Origin: Tenodera sinensis
Lineage: Eukaryota > Arthropoda > Insecta > Mantodea > Mantidae
Reading direction: 5' to 3'
DNA length: 64,000 nucleotides
NCBI GenBank assembly: GCA_030765045.1
Contig: CM060964.1
Location: 147,682,065-147,746,064 of the forward strand
The position numbers and the translations under genes are program-made. Of the stretch, positions 51,999 through 63,900 are shown piece by piece; position 1 is the first letter of the stretch, and each line of letters begins with the position of its first letter. A model generated the notes under the pieces. That model worked only from the letters and a program-made list of their open reading frames with translations, did not search any database and was not told the origin of the DNA.

Positions 51999-52634
51999 CT
52001 ATATTTTATGAATCAATGCCGAGTTGCCAACAAACCGTTGCAACGCCTGAATAGCACTCAAAGAGTCGCAACAGATAATAAAATTTCCAGGAGTTGAACT
52101 GGAGAGAAAAGTAAAAAAGTAAAATATGGCAAACAGCTCGGCAGTAAAAACGGAACTATAGTCCGGAAGATGATACTGGTGAGCCTCACCGTTACACACG
52201 AAACTGCATCCTGTAGGAATTCCTACCTGGGAGCCGTCGGTAAGTACCTGGGTGTAACTTCGATAACGCCCTTGGATTTCGGCAAAAAGCTGCTGAAACA
52301 CCGAATGAGCGGTAGTTAACTTAGCACAGCCCGAAAGCTCCAGTTGAAGCTCCCAGGGAGCGTAACGGGCGAGAGAAGACCGCTGTACCTCAGGCAGTCG
52401 GAGGGTGCGTGCGGAAAGGAGTTCTTGAAACCTTATACCACAGAGGCGGGATTTAGTGGTATTTCGCATATAATGGTGCACAAGGTCTGGACGCAATACG
52501 CATTGAAATGATGGATGACCAGGGTTAGCTGTCAAACGGGCTACGCAAGAGCAGAGCAGCAACGAGCACCGGAGGTTCACTAGACTCAGCATAGAGACAC
52601 TCGACTCGACTATTTCGGAAAACTCCAGTGGCAA
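51999..52634 (-). pseudogene. LINE-C RNase H domain
   Basis: The 211-residue frame contains YTQVLTDGSQVGIPTGCSFV (first catalytic Asp), FTAELFAIFYFF (Glu) and FIICCDSLSAIQALQ (Asp). This is the order of an RNase H1 domain that removes element RNA during reverse transcription. The last His motif lies beyond 51999 in another frame. The frame also covers the linker between RT thumb and RNase H. Confidence 0.82.
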
Positions 52635-52699
52635 GACGGATATCAGTATGATAAACAGTATTTACGAGTGAAAGACCAAGTTTAGAGGAGGACGCCACG

Positions 52700-53560
52700 C
52701 CATAAATAAATCAGCCACAATCTAGTTTGGACCGGACCAGTGAGCAATATAGCCTCAACATTAACGTGCGATCGCCACCCCAAGAAGCCCCAGTACCCCT
52801 GAGTATCCGAAGCGAACGATCGCAGGAAGCACGAAGATGGCGAATATGGTGCTCCCATCTGAGTGTTCTGTAGAGGTGAACGCCCAAGAACTTAAGGTGC
52901 AGAACAAACGGTACATGTGTGGGACGCAAATGAAGATCTGGAGGAGGATGTACACCACGAAGTCGATAAAAGTGGAGGCACTGTGTTTTCCCAGGGGAAA
53001 ACTGAAAGCCAGTGTGAAGCGCCCACTCGGCGATGGATGTTAAACTCAGCTGCAGTTAATGTTCAATGTGCTCAAGATTATAGGACCGGTAGTATATAGC
53101 AAATTCGTTAACATACAGCGACATCGGTATTCCGCTACGAACAACACTAGTGATACCGTTAGTGGTAACGGTGGAAAGCGTGACACTGAGAATCAACATA
53201 TGGGGTACACCATTCTCCTGGATCCTCTCCTGTGAGACCGTGGTCCCAATGTGGACACGAAAGCGGCGTAGTTTTAAAAAGCTAAAAACAAAGATCGCTA
53301 AATGACCCCGTAAACCGTAGCCATGCAGAGTACGGTGTATCCCATAGCGCCATATGGTGTCATGGGCCCTCTCCATATCAAAGAAGACACCCACGATATG
53401 CTGTTTCAGCAGAAAGGCATTTCGAATATAAGCCTCCATGCGTGCCAGGTTGTCGGCACCGGAGCGATTACGACGAAAACGGCACTGAACATTGCTCAGC
53501 AGGTCATTCGTCTCTAGCCACCATACTAAACGAGTATTAATCGTGCGTTCCAAGGTCTTG
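52700..53560 (-). pseudogene. LINE-C reverse transcriptase
   Basis: Frame 53056-53553 shows MERTINTRLVWWLE, CRFRRNRSGADNLARMEAYI and IVGVFFDMERAHDTIWRYG, the finger and palm motifs. The catalytic box reads YVNEFAIY instead of YxDD, so a key Asp is lost. The thumb (LKFLGVHLYRTLRWEHHIRH) is in frame 52711-52929. Polymerase activity is impossible in this copy. Confidence 0.84.
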
Positions 53561-53699
53561 CAAATGACACTCGTCAGACAAATAGGGTGGTAGCTAGAGG
53601 GAAGTGTCCGGTATTTTTCGGGTCAAGGGATGGGGATGAGAGCACCCTCTCGCCAGGAAGACTGGAAAATCTGTTGAAATAAGATGTGGTTATAGATGC

Positions 53700-54560
53700 T
53701 CAGCAGAAGGAGAGAGTCGCAGGTGGAAGATGAAGCAGCGTTTGTCGGTGTATGCCATCAGGGTCAGGAGAAGAATCCCTTGCGATGGACAAAGAATGCG
53801 CCAGCTCCGCTTATGCAAAGGGTGCGTTGTACGGTTCACTGCAGTTGCTCTTAAAATCGAGAACTATCCGGCTGCAGATTCCTTGATAGGTATAAAAGCT
53901 CTATCGTGGCTATCCGTTTGGCTAGTAGCAGCGAACGAAGTAGCAAGGGCTTCGGCTATATTCTGCTCGCTGGTGTAATGCGAGCCCCGTACAGCAAGAC
54001 CGGGAATAATCGTCCGGCGATACTTGCCATACATACGCAAGCGGTCCGCAACTTTTGCGCCGAACTTCGACGGGAAAGAGAAGAGATGTAGTTTTCCCAG
54101 GACTTCCGTTTGGCAGCGCGAAGTATAAAGCGTGCTCTAGCACACGCACGTTTGAAAGCTACAAAGTTCGCCTCCGCATGATGCAACGTAAAAACAAGCA
54201 GAGCACGCTTGCGTGCTTTGATAGTCAAACGCATTCCTCGGACCACCAAGGCACAGGAACGTGACGTAGTGTAGATGAGCCTCGAGGAACGCTGGAATGT
54301 TCTGTGAGAAGGATAGAGCAAGTAAAATATTCCACCATGTCGTCATTGGTGGTAAAAGCATCGTCGGCCAAGGGAATGAGGGAACGGAATTTCCCCCAGT
54401 CAGCCTTGGAAATAATCCATTGAGGATATCGCGTTGGCACAGAATGGAGGCTGGATAGGAGAACGTTAATGGGGTAATGATCACTGCCAATTAAGTCGGA
54501 AAGTACCGACCAATGAAGTAGAGGTACTAGTGTCGGGCTCTAAAAGAAACGTCTAGCGCG
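53700..54560 (-). pseudogene. LINE-C region between endonuclease and reverse transcriptase
   Basis: Minus-strand frames 53956-54321 and 54225-54440 include RARFILRAAKRKSWENYISS and SKADWGKFRSL-like sequence, usual for the linker of Jockey-type ORF2 proteins (AKRxSWxxYxSS). Several frame changes are present. Confidence 0.65.
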
Positions 54561-54699
54561 GAGTGTGTACCATAGGCAGATGATAGAAAGTTAGGCACAG
54601 CGGCATTTAATAGGACTAAGCTGGACTTATCGCAAACATCTGCTAAAAGGCACCCAAGAGCCCCAGTGAGTGTGCTTGGCATTCAGATCGCCGAGAAAG

Positions 54700-55175
54700 G
54701 GGTGGCGGAATCCGTGCCAAAAGAGCCCGTAGGCCGTTCTCGTGTACGACACTGACGGGTGGCAGATAGATATCAAAGAGAGAAAACGAGGCTCTGCAGC
54801 TGTACACGGACCGCTACAGCTTAAAGCGGGGTGTTAAAAGGTACAGTGGTGGCAGATATACTATGCGCCACCAGAATGGCAACGCCGCTGCATGCTTGCC
54901 TTTCAGCTGCAGTCGTGTCTGAATGCCGAAGAACCACGAAAGTGTAATGCATGATTAGGCTGCAAATTGGTTTCTTGTAGACAGCCAACTGGTGGAGAGC
55001 GTTGAGAAACGAGATGCTGTATGTACGGAACACGTGCTCGGAGGCAATCAACATTCCACTGGATTGCTTCCATGGTAAAGACGAGATTCGACTTCGGACG
55101 GGGAGGTGAATTTTGCCATCCTCTGGTGGCTCTTCCAATGTTCGGGGGTTTGAAAATCCCCTGCGGCTCGCTCAA
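54700..55175 (-). pseudogene. LINE-C endonuclease domain
   Basis: Frame 54903-55175 has MEAIQWNVDCLRARVPYIQH (first motif with Asn) and VGCLQETNLQP (Glu motif). Frame 54821-55138 continues with CSGVAILVAHSIS. Further motifs (Asp-Leu-N and SDH) are decayed between 54480 and 54800. Order and spacing match the apurinic-type endonuclease of Jockey elements. Confidence 0.78.
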
Positions 55176-55259
55176 TGGGAGCGGGCGCGGGACTTCATAG
55201 AGGATGTGCGGCTGCTGGCGCGAATAGTATGCCTAGAACAATGGCTCTCACCAGGCTAG

Positions 55260-56130
55260 CTACGACTAGTTGTCTTGTGAGCTGGTGTCTGCACGGCTGT
55301 AGATGTAGTAGCTGGTGCAGGTGTGGCACGACAGTGGAGTGGTACTCGCTGGTAGGCCTGTCTGTGCGGAAGCATCTAATACAGGAACATGCTGAATCAC
55401 TACGTTGTTGGCAGGAGCGCGTCGGGCAGCTAGGGCATAACCTGTGGTGGTCGCAGGTTTCAGCTGCTCAAAGCGGCGACGCGCTTCTGGAAACGCAAGG
55501 TGTTCTTTAACGCCTAGCTCCTGTATGCATTTCCCATCTAGACACTTCACACACTGACGCGGGCTAGATGGATGTCTCGCTCCACAGTTAACACATCACG
55601 GGTACACACCGTGCGCTCGTGATGACAAGCCACAACGCGTACAGACAGCAGGATCAGTGCACGATGTCTTCGTATGGCCAAACTCCTGGCACTGGAAGCA
55701 CCGCATAGGATTCGGCGCATACTGACGTACTGCGGCACGCTCGTAGCCGCAGTAGATACACTCTGGCAATTTAGTTCGCTTAAATGTGAGGAAAATCGTG
55801 GGCAAAGTCAACTCTTTCCCATCATGCTTTCGCGTCAGACGGTACGCCTGACACTTGCTGATCTGACAGGCAGCTGACAATTTCTTCATTTGTCAGATCA
55901 CCCAGGCTGGAGGTTGTTACAACTCACCTGCAAGTGTTCCAGGATTTATGTGGGGCTACCCGAATGGGGTAGGAGCCCAACAAAGTCTCCTTGAGCAACT
56001 TTTGCGACTGGTCGGCAGTAAGCACCTCTATTAATAGCGTACCGTCTCGTAATCTTGCCGCATTCCGTACCGGGCCACAAATCCTGTGTACTTCTTTTTA
56101 ATATAAAACGGACTTATATATTTCATTGCT
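55260..56130 (-). pseudogene. LINE-C ORF1, gag-like zinc-knuckle protein
   Basis: Frame 55596-55889 carries CIYCGYERAAVRQYAPNPMR, CFQCQEFGHTKTSC and CTRCGLSSRAHG, the consecutive zinc knuckles of Jockey ORF1 proteins. Upstream frames (to about 56130) carry MKYISPFYIKKKYTGFVARY, the usual start of the gag-like domain. A Pro/Ala-rich tail extends to about 55266. Several shifts break it. Confidence 0.78.
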
Positions 56131-56681
56131 TTCCGTTCACAGGCCAAGGTCATTACCAGGAAAGCTATCCAAAAGGGAAAGTTTGCGCGGATGTATGATG
56201 ATTTGGACCCCCTTCCGGAACCGTCGGCGTCAGCCTGCCATCCGGGGGTCAAAGAAAAGAAAGACACCAAATCTCCACGGTCTGGGCCACCATGGAGACC
56301 CCTCCATGATCGACCTCAAGGCGTACTTCAGAGGGACTACCCTCCGATCTCCACTGCTTGTCCACATGGGTAAACCGTTCACCACGCACATTCCTGGTTT
56401 ATGCCCTTACCTCGGGTGTGCCTAACCCGTAGCTACCGATGTAGGCCCCTGGGGCGGGGGAGGGACAGAGTTATTCTAGAGGCCGCAAAGAGAACCCCGT
56501 TCTACCAGACACAAGAATAACCAGAGGTCTAAATCTCCCAGTGGTTGCTCAGACAATCCATCGACGACTCCGTGCTCCTGACTTCCGATATCGCAAGCCT
56601 GCGAGAAAATACGCTCTTAAGCAAGAAAACAAGGAAGGTTTCGTGGCCTTCTCTCTCCAGTATCTGCCAGAAAGTCAAGAT
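56131..56681. other. No gene recognised
   Basis: Overlapping short open frames on both strands (56126-56425, 56541-56900 in part) with no clear family. It may be the outermost remnant of LINE-C or older sequence. Confidence 0.4.
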
Positions 56682-56948
56682 TTCTGGGAGAATTCTTTTT
56701 CGGAGTGTTTAACGCCCACTTTTACCACTACGGCACCACAGGCGATGACACTGGTAATACATGGAATGAACATGGAGCACCGGTGGAATGAGATGGCGGG
56801 GGAAACCGGAGAAGCTGGAGGAAACCCGCCCCAGCGCCGCTTCGTCCATCATGAATCTCACAAGCAATTGCCTGGCGTCGAATCCGGGCCGCTTTGGTGA
56901 GAAGCGAATGGTCTAACCCCTCGGCTACCGCGCGGCCTTCTGGGAGAA
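56682..56948 (-). mobile_element. SINE family 2, full-length copy
   Basis: The element 56693-56937 is flanked by ttctgggagaa (56682-56692 and 56938-56948). On the minus strand the head is tRNA-like with A box TAGCCGAGGGGTTAGA and B box GGATTCGACGCC. The tail matches the truncated copies at 12071-12232 and 12901-13076. This copy defines the complete family structure, about 245 bp. Confidence 0.88.
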
Positions 56949-57255
56949 GATAACATGGTCTGACAAAAGTACTTTTCATCAGACGAGGATGGGAGACTGT
57001 CTTTAAGGCAACACAATACTCGCTTCGGCCCTCAACCAAGGCCATCTCTAAGTAACAGGACTGCATATGCGATTCGTGACGTCACAACGCGAGACCGACG
57101 TTCCAAACGGAATAAACAAATGTTTTACAGCATTTCTGCACTGGAAAAAGCGTGCATTCTTTTATATTTTCACATTTCGTATTAAAAGTAAATGTGTGTT
57201 AGTATGTTAGTGGAAAAGATGCTTTGCATAGTTGTTAATGGCAGAGCATGCTTCT

Positions 57256-57466
57256 TTCTTTCTTTTTCTTTCTTTCTTCCTTCCTTCCCTCCTTCCTTCC
57301 CTCCTTCCTTCCTCCCTCCCTTCCTTCCTTTCTTCCTTCCTCCCTCCCTCCCTACCTCCCTCCCTACCTCCTTCCTTCCTTCCCTTCCCCCTTCCTCCCT
57401 TCCTCCTTTCTTTCCTATCTTTCTTTCTCTCTTTCTTTCTCTCTCTCTTTCTTTCTTTCCTTTTCT
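57256..57466. repeat. Pyrimidine-rich simple repeat (CTTT/CCTT)
   Basis: About 210 bp of C and T in short units, giving spurious long frames on both strands. Confidence 0.95.
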
Positions 57467-57469
57467 ATC

Positions 57470-58698
57470 TGTAGATGATACCAAACTGTCTTGTTTAATA
57501 ATGCAGTCGTTTTTCAAGAGGATGTCGGTTATTACTTTTATTACTCTCCTCGTCAAAAAAGCAGAGCGGTAGCTCGCAATCACTAGCATTACAGTCAGCA
57601 CCGATATTATTAGTGTCACATGTCTCAGCACCTAAATGTAGAATTAAGTTTCTCTGGCTTTCTACTTTAAGAAATTCTTGTTCATATGTCTCAACAAATT
57701 TACTACTTTTTCGTGATCACCAAGCATTTTCACCTTCTCTGATAAATATTTTAAATGCAAGAGTTTCTATCAGGATTGAGGGGTTGAGGAAGTGGTCTGA
57801 GGTAATCAGGATGGAGTAAAGAAAGAACATTGGAATCACGTAACTGAAAAATAAATTGAGCACTTCCATAACAGGGTATCGAGCGTATATTTAATTTACT
57901 TTTGACTAACCAATTTTACCTGCTATTCTAAGAATTTAGGTTTTAGATATTCTGTGGAATCTTCATTCATGTCCTCCCAACATTCCTTTAAAATGTTGGC
58001 GGCTTGAAGTAGTTTATGTTCTGTTTGCTCACTTGCTATTGTTAACCAAGAGACCAACAAATTTAGACCACTTATTCAATATCACTTGTTTACCGAGAAT
58101 CCATTTAAACTTACTATTGCGTATTACAATTTTACCCTATAGAACCAAAATGATAAAATTGGAATTAATTTTTAATGCTGCTACAATTTTAGGAATTTCT
58201 TCAGTATCAATTTTCACAAAAATTACATCTTTTCTTTTATGATGACGGTGAATTCCTCTAATTTCATGTCACTAATTCTATTTTTAAAGCCCTGAAAACC
58301 AACAATTTTGTCATCTTTGAGCCATTTACGAGATGCTGCTGCATCCCTTTCCAACATTTCCCCCTTGTTTCTTCTGGATCCCTACGTTTGGGAGCTGGTT
58401 CGGAAGTCAGGTAGGATGGTAAATTAGGAAACAGTGGAGGGGAATGTAAGTTTAGGAGTTGTTCTGGGTGCTACAAAACGCTTCCCTCATTTCGCTTAGC
58501 AGTAAATTCCTTCAATATGTGCTGTTCAGAAAAATGTTCAATATATACCACAGCTGGTTCATAACTATCCCCGTGAATAGCACGTACCCACTGCTCTCTC
58601 CTATGTGGATCCTTTGGAAACGAAAACTGTGTAGCCTACTTTTGTACACTTGTTTTATAGTTTGAGGTACAACCCGGCACACAACACTTCCTAGGCAT
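57470..58698 (-). pseudogene. THAP-domain protein or P-element-like transposase remnant
   Basis: An ATG at 58698 starts MPRKCCVPGCTSNYKTSV with the C-x4-C pair that opens a THAP zinc finger. After one in-frame TAG (near 58637) the same frame continues FSFPKDPHRREQWVRAI and VVYIEHFSE. The last normally reads CxxHF, so the third Cys has become Tyr. Further left come ERDAAASRKWLKDDKIVGFQ near 58340 and LLQAANILKECWEDMNEDS near 57980. THAP fingers are found in P-element transposases and host transcription factors. Interior similarity is too weak to decide, and the copy is inactive. Confidence 0.62.
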
Positions 58699-58823
58699 TT
58701 TGTATTAAAACTACACCACTTTGTTATTCGATTTTTCGCACACTTAATTGTTTACTGACACGTTGTAAGACACAAGCAACTTCTTAGCATTCCAACCACG
58801 CACTGATATGTTGCATTCCCGTA

Positions 58824-59546
58824 TTAAGGGACACTGGGAGTGAAATTTTGGTCAAAATTGTCAAAAAGTCGAAAATTGTTTTTTTACCTTAAAATGTTCC
58901 AGGAACACCTGTGCATTTGGATCAGTTAACATTTTTTATATCCGCCACTCCATGTGGTCATTACAGCCCTTTCAAATAGTGCTCTTCCCTTAACGTACAC
59001 AGGATGCTCCTATATAAAAGCCTGTTTTTCTCAAAACTACATTTCTGCCCATTCCAAAAGAAGGTCGCGCCTGAGTTTTGCTTCAAATTCAATAACAATT
59101 TCCGAAAGTGTTCATAAATAGCAGCTAAACAAAACTATGCTTCAATATTGATGTTATCTTTAACATGAATTCCAAAAACCTTTTTTTTTTTTTGTATGAA
59201 AAAATCAATAATTTTTAAGAATAAGTTTTCTTTGTTATTAAAAAAAATATGTACAACATAATCAGCAAACGTATTTGAAATATCTCTTCATACAATTGTT
59301 ACCCATATTTTAGAGTATCAGTTCTGCCAGTATAAATGAATTTTGAAAAGTCAATAGACGCGAGTTCTATTTTGAAAATGTGCCTATTAAATTCATAAAA
59401 TAATTTGTATATCATAAACGAATTATCCAATTTTAATGAAACTTAGTGTACCTCCTATTCTCATATAAATACAAACACAGTAAAAATTTCAGAAAAATCT
59501 ATCAAGAAATGTGGAACTTTCAAATTTCACTCCTAGTGTCCCTTAA
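58824..59546. mobile_element. TTAA-flanked MITE with about 25-bp inverted repeats
   Basis: The element 58828-59542 starts GGGACACTGGGAGTGAAATT and ends with the inverted counterpart (one mismatch), with TTAA directly outside at 58824-58827 and 59543-59546. It is 715 bp, AT-rich inside and without coding capacity. TTAA duplication is the hallmark of piggyBac-type transposition, so a non-autonomous piggyBac-like origin is likely but not proven. Confidence 0.85.
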
Positions 59547-60061
59547 ACAAGCAAAACATGAGCCCCCTGTGATGACGTCATTAACGTAATCTCTTTCCGT
59601 CTACACTCTACAGGCATGTTTAGATAAAGATGGCCTTGCCTGAACACGTTGTTGCCACTGCACGGAGTGGCAGGATCATCTTAGCTGTGCGCGGCTGAAT
59701 GAGCGCCTGTAGAATTGGGGAGCTTGTTAAGTTTCCTTGAACATGAACTCCCAAGAATATGTTGCAGAGGACGGTGCGATCTATCTACCCTGAAGCATGA
59801 GTGTCGGCAGACTTTTTTCCAGGGGGGCGGGGGCACAAGTTGGAAGTTTGCAATCAAATAATATTAAATCATTGTTTTACTGTCAAAATTTATATTATTT
59901 GTTGCAGATAACCATATTCATTTGTGCTAAATAAAAATTGTTCTTTACATCAAAACTAAAATCATAGTTTCATAGTCACTAATTGGCTGCACACAAATTC
60001 ACCAACTTCCAAGGGGGGCCACGGCCCCTCGCCCGCCCTTCGCGACGCCCATGCCCTGAAG
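59547..60061. other. No gene recognised
   Basis: Includes G-rich runs near 59820-59832 and 60014-60030. Nothing assigned. Confidence 0.45.
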
Positions 60062-60363
60062 AGGAAATGCCAGTAATACATTTCACGCACATCTCGACCA
60101 CCGAGCCTTGGCTTGAGCAGCACCTAGACATTTCGGTTCTGGAATGGCCTGCAAAATCTCTGCACCTTAATCCAATTGAGAACGTCTGGGCATTAATAAT
60201 TCTGGATTGGGAACAACGTGACGAACGCACCAGAGTGGCACTAAGACAACATGTCTGGGAGAATATGAGGAGACGGCCTCAAATCTGCAGCTCTTTGGTC
60301 TCCTCAATACCATGGAGGCTAAATGAGGTCATTGAAAGCAAAGGCTGGTGGTCTTCCTATTAA
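60062..60363 (+). pseudogene. Tc1-type transposase, carboxy-terminal fragment
   Basis: The frame carries WLEQHLDISVLEWPAKSLHL and NPIENVWALI, the third catalytic block of DD34E Tc1 transposases (normally SPDLNPIENVW, with Glu catalytic). It then has RRRPQICSSLVSSIPWRLNE and ends KGWWSSY followed by a stop. The block before it with the second Asp is missing, so the piece is truncated on its left. Confidence 0.82.
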
Positions 60364-61310
60364 ACAAATAGAAAACGAGATCACCCAAATTGTGTTGTAC
60401 ACTATTACTAGTTGAAACACCGCGGCGTGTTTGACAATTTATCCCTACAACTTTTAGACTTAGGTTGCACTTGCCCAATAGCCTTGCATTTATTTGAGGA
60501 CGTTTAAAAATGTTATCTAATACACTTTAAGAATGAATTAGAGCTCCTAGGATACCATAAAGAACAAAATGTAAATGAAGTGAGTAAAAAAACCTGATGT
60601 GTTGCACTCACATAACTTTCTCTACTCTTGTACTAACCATTCTTACAAACCCTTATTCCTTATTACTATATTTTCTTCGTATTAGATGAGACAAACATTT
60701 GCAGAAATTGTTGTTTTTTTCCTTGTAGGTGCAAGGAGAATATGGGAATACACTAGGCTTTGAGCGATAGTCAAATCTTTTAAAGTTTTCAAATTTCGCT
60801 CTATTTGTACGGTTAACGTATAAAGAAATGAATAGCGATGTTCCATTTGACAGAAGTATAAGTTCATCAAAACTCACACAAATAACCGGGAATATATTCG
60901 AAATGGTTCACTCCACAAAAAAAAAATTATTTCGACATAAATTGTGTGGTTTACCAAGATCTACATTTTTTGTACAGTAAGATTTTTTCTATCTCTTGCG
61001 GTCTACCAATCATGCAAAAGTCATCCAGAGTAAATAGGACTTCATGGGCTATAGAAAATTCAATATATACATTTCATTTACCATAAAAATATCTCAAACA
61101 TATGGCATTTTAATCAAAATCGTTAGCGCCATTTTCAAGAAAATCAAATTTTTTCCAAAAATTGCCCATCTAAAGGGTAGTTTAGGGTGAAGGAATTTTC
61201 TTTAAAAAATCTTGGTGTCGCAGCCTTGAAAGACATTAAACATAAATACCAACTTTGGTTTTTAAGCAACTTTTTGGTCTTGAATTATGCTGTCCACAGA
61301 CAGACAGACA
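60364..61310. other. No gene recognised
   Basis: AT-rich sequence right of the Tc1 tail. It may contain the inverted repeat of that element, which I could not identify. Confidence 0.45.
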
Positions 61311-61312
61311 CA

Positions 61313-61399
<87 letters not shown>
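61311..61399. repeat. (CA)n microsatellite
   Basis: About 89 bp of CA dinucleotides, preceded by imperfect CAGA units. Confidence 0.97.
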
Positions 61400-61400
<1 letters not shown>

Positions 61401-61877
61401 GGCGTTTTTCTAAAATTGCTTTTCTGGATTCAGGGAGCCTCAAAACATATATTTCCGGTGAAATCTCAACATGGCATTTTTGGGTGGAATACAATACTTG
61501 CCCTACTTTACTATACGTAGCACAGAAAGTAATGAAAATAGCGCAAGACGCTATGCAAATGTAATGTTGAGCAACAAGTACCACAGAAAAGCGAGTACAG
61601 AAAACCGCGTGAAAGCAGCATGTTGAACTTCTATTTCAGTCCTATACAAAATTGCATGAATTGTTTGTAGAAGAGTGAGTAGAGAGAGAGAGAGACATGT
61701 GAATGTGTTATGTAAAAGAAAAGTGAGTAGCGAAAACCAGGTTAATGTAATATGTTAGTAAAATTGACAGCATGAAAACCTGCTCTATGAAAAAACATTA
61801 GATGTGCCAATTGTCATGAGGATCGATCAAACGGTATGGGAGTATGTAAATTTCATGCATATCAACATGCATACATA

Positions 61878-61879
<2 letters not shown>
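61400..61879. other. No gene recognised
   Basis: Contains a short GAGA run near 61684. No coding or repeat structure beyond that. Confidence 0.45.

Positions 61880-61915
<36 letters not shown>
61880..61915. repeat. (AT)n microsatellite
   Basis: About 36 bp of perfect AT dinucleotides. Confidence 0.97.
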
Positions 61916-61916
<1 letters not shown>

Positions 61917-62869
61917 CAATATGTTTAATTTGTATAAATACCTATATACAATATTCTTGTTGTGCTGCTACTGCTGTTAAACTGAAATCCTCGATGTTAA
62001 TCATTGTATGCTATAAGCTGGCAACCACGACCATTGTATACAAGCTTCCATTTACGCCAACTTCTTTACAGCTGGAGTACACATCATCCTTAGACTATTT
62101 CTGTACCTTAACTGAGCTGAACACAGGCCTGTGATGCATTGTATCATTTGAGTCAGGGTGAAGAATGCTTTGAATTTAGGTATGAAATTATGGGGTGTTT
62201 CATTAAGAAATACAACTGTGTAATTATGCATTTTATAATTGTGTAATTATCAACCAACCACAATGTAGGCTTTGATAAGCACCTAAACGTAAATACTATA
62301 CTTTCAAGTGTACTAATTTGTGTTAATTATAGGATTTTCCCACAAGTTATGAGGCACAGGATATACACACCTGTCAATTTTTGAATGCATTATTGAACAC
62401 TCGAAGGATTTCTATTGCTAAACTTTTGTAAATGTTGAGCACATAAGGCTTTTTTGCATAAACATCTTTCGGGATTCCGCATACACATACTAATCACATG
62501 GACATAGCTCTGCAAAGCAAATAGGCCAATGATTCATCTATCGTCAATTCATGTCCTAATGCCTGGCAGTGATTTTCTTGCACTTCTTTTCTTGATGAAC
62601 CAGTCTCGTCTAATTTCTCTTCAGTTTCCTATATCACTTGGAGTCAATCACAAATGTTGTTGATCCCCATTAGTGCTTGAGCTGTCTACCTTAGGGCGAA
62701 GTCATGCAAACAAGTACCACTTAGGCAGGATTTGGCAGTCACTATTGTTAATAGAAAACAGAAACAGAAGCACCTACAGCCTCTTGACACGTAGTTGATC
62801 GCCACGGTACCTAGCCACTTAATGTGACTTTATCTGTGCGATAAAAGAGGGATAAAGAATTTGTGCAAG
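61916..62869. other. No gene recognised
   Basis: AT-rich sequence before the minisatellite; nothing supported. Confidence 0.45.
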
Positions 62870-63165
62870 CTTTGTGTGTTGTCCACGGATTTTGTGAGCT
62901 TCCAGCCTTCTTAGGGCACGGAGACCACTTGTGCGGTCACTCGTCCAAGTAGTCCACCGGTTTTGTGAGCTTTCAGCCTTCTTGCGGAACGGAGACCACT
63001 TGAGCGACCAGCCGTCCAAGTAGCTCACGGGTTTTGTGAGGTTCGAGCCTTCTTAGGGCACGGAGACCACTCGTGCGGTCGCCCGTCCAAGTAGCCCACG
63101 GTCTTTGACCTTTCAGTCTTCTTAGGGCACGGAGACCACTTGTGCAGTCGCCCGTCTAAGTGGAC
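62870..63165. repeat. 71-bp minisatellite, about four units
   Basis: The phrase ttttgtgag recurs at 62890, 62961 and 63032, and a mutated form lies near 63103, a constant 71-bp spacing. Each unit includes cggagaccact and cgtccaagtag. Units differ at several positions. The minus-strand open frame at 62819-63028 is a by-product. Confidence 0.92.
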
Positions 63166-63379
63166 GCTGCCTATCTTGGTCTGCCACTTGCGTGGCTACC
63201 AAAGTTCAACAGGAAGGATAGCCGGCTTGAAGGAGAACAAGAATAAGGGAGGGTTTGAGTTTCCAGGCTAAACAAGCGGGCAGGACACTGCCTTTTGGTC
63301 ATCCATCCAGCGGTTGCCAGGTCCGATGCTGCTTAACTTGTAGAATAGGTTGCATGTGAGTGACAGCCTTTCTACGCAA

Positions 63380-63900
63380 GAGGCTGCAGGGAGTCCTTCT
63401 TAGCAAGCGATATCTCTTCCTCCTGCGAGTTGCCCTGTGGTAGTAACACCCCGTGGGTGCAATGGCTGATTGATTGGGCTGATGAGCTTAGTGTATATGG
63501 TACAGGTTCTTTCCTGCACCATGTCCACAACGTCTGGAAGACTGGAATTGGTGTGCGGGATATTGGTGGTAATCTGCGCCCAGTATCGTAGAGTATCCTT
63601 AGCACCCTGTACATCATAGTCTGTAGTCTGCGAATAATGGTTGAGCCCGCCGAACTCCAGACCTGACAGCCATAAAGATCAGGGGTGGAATAATCACCAA
63701 ATAGAGGCGTAGCTTAAGATATATGTGGGCATGTTGGATCGGGATACAGGATACAACTGCTTGAGTATAGCGTGGCCAAGTCCGCCCTGACATGAGGATT
63801 GAAAGCGAGGACACCGAGGTATTTACCGGAGGTGGCCCTTTGCTACCTAAAGCAACTTGAACCACTGCTGCGATGTTTATAGGGCTGAGTAACAAAGGGC
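63380..63900 (-). pseudogene. LINE fragment, reverse transcriptase thumb region
   Basis: Minus-strand frames carry YLGVLAFNPHVRADLATLYS near 63790, then LYGCQVWSSAGSTIIRRLQT and MMYRVLRILYDTGRRLPPIS at about 63540-63670. This matches the part of Jockey/R1-type ORF2 after the reverse transcriptase palm (YGxxVWGxAxxTxIRRLQxxxxxxLR). The fragment has frame changes and no catalytic box. It may continue past the right edge. Confidence 0.65.

Larger units (their letters stand above)
51152..56130 (-). mobile_element. LINE-C, Jockey-like non-LTR retrotransposon, decayed
   Basis: Read on the minus strand from about 56130 it shows a zinc-knuckle ORF1, an endonuclease, a reverse transcriptase, RNase H and a Cys/His tail, then a 3' region ending near 51152 inside a Tc1-type gene. 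All domains carry frameshifts or stops. The right boundary is approximate, and no target duplication was found. Confidence 0.85.

Noticed and set aside
57182..57631. Lys/Glu/Gly-rich and Phe/Leu/Pro-rich open frames
   Set aside because: Same cause: a CTTT/CCTT simple repeat.
61187..61584. Open frames with His-Thr or Cys-Val runs
   Set aside because: They translate the (CA)n microsatellite.
62870..63165. CRISPR-like array
   Set aside because: Units are contiguous 71-bp tandem repeats without unique spacers, in animal DNA.
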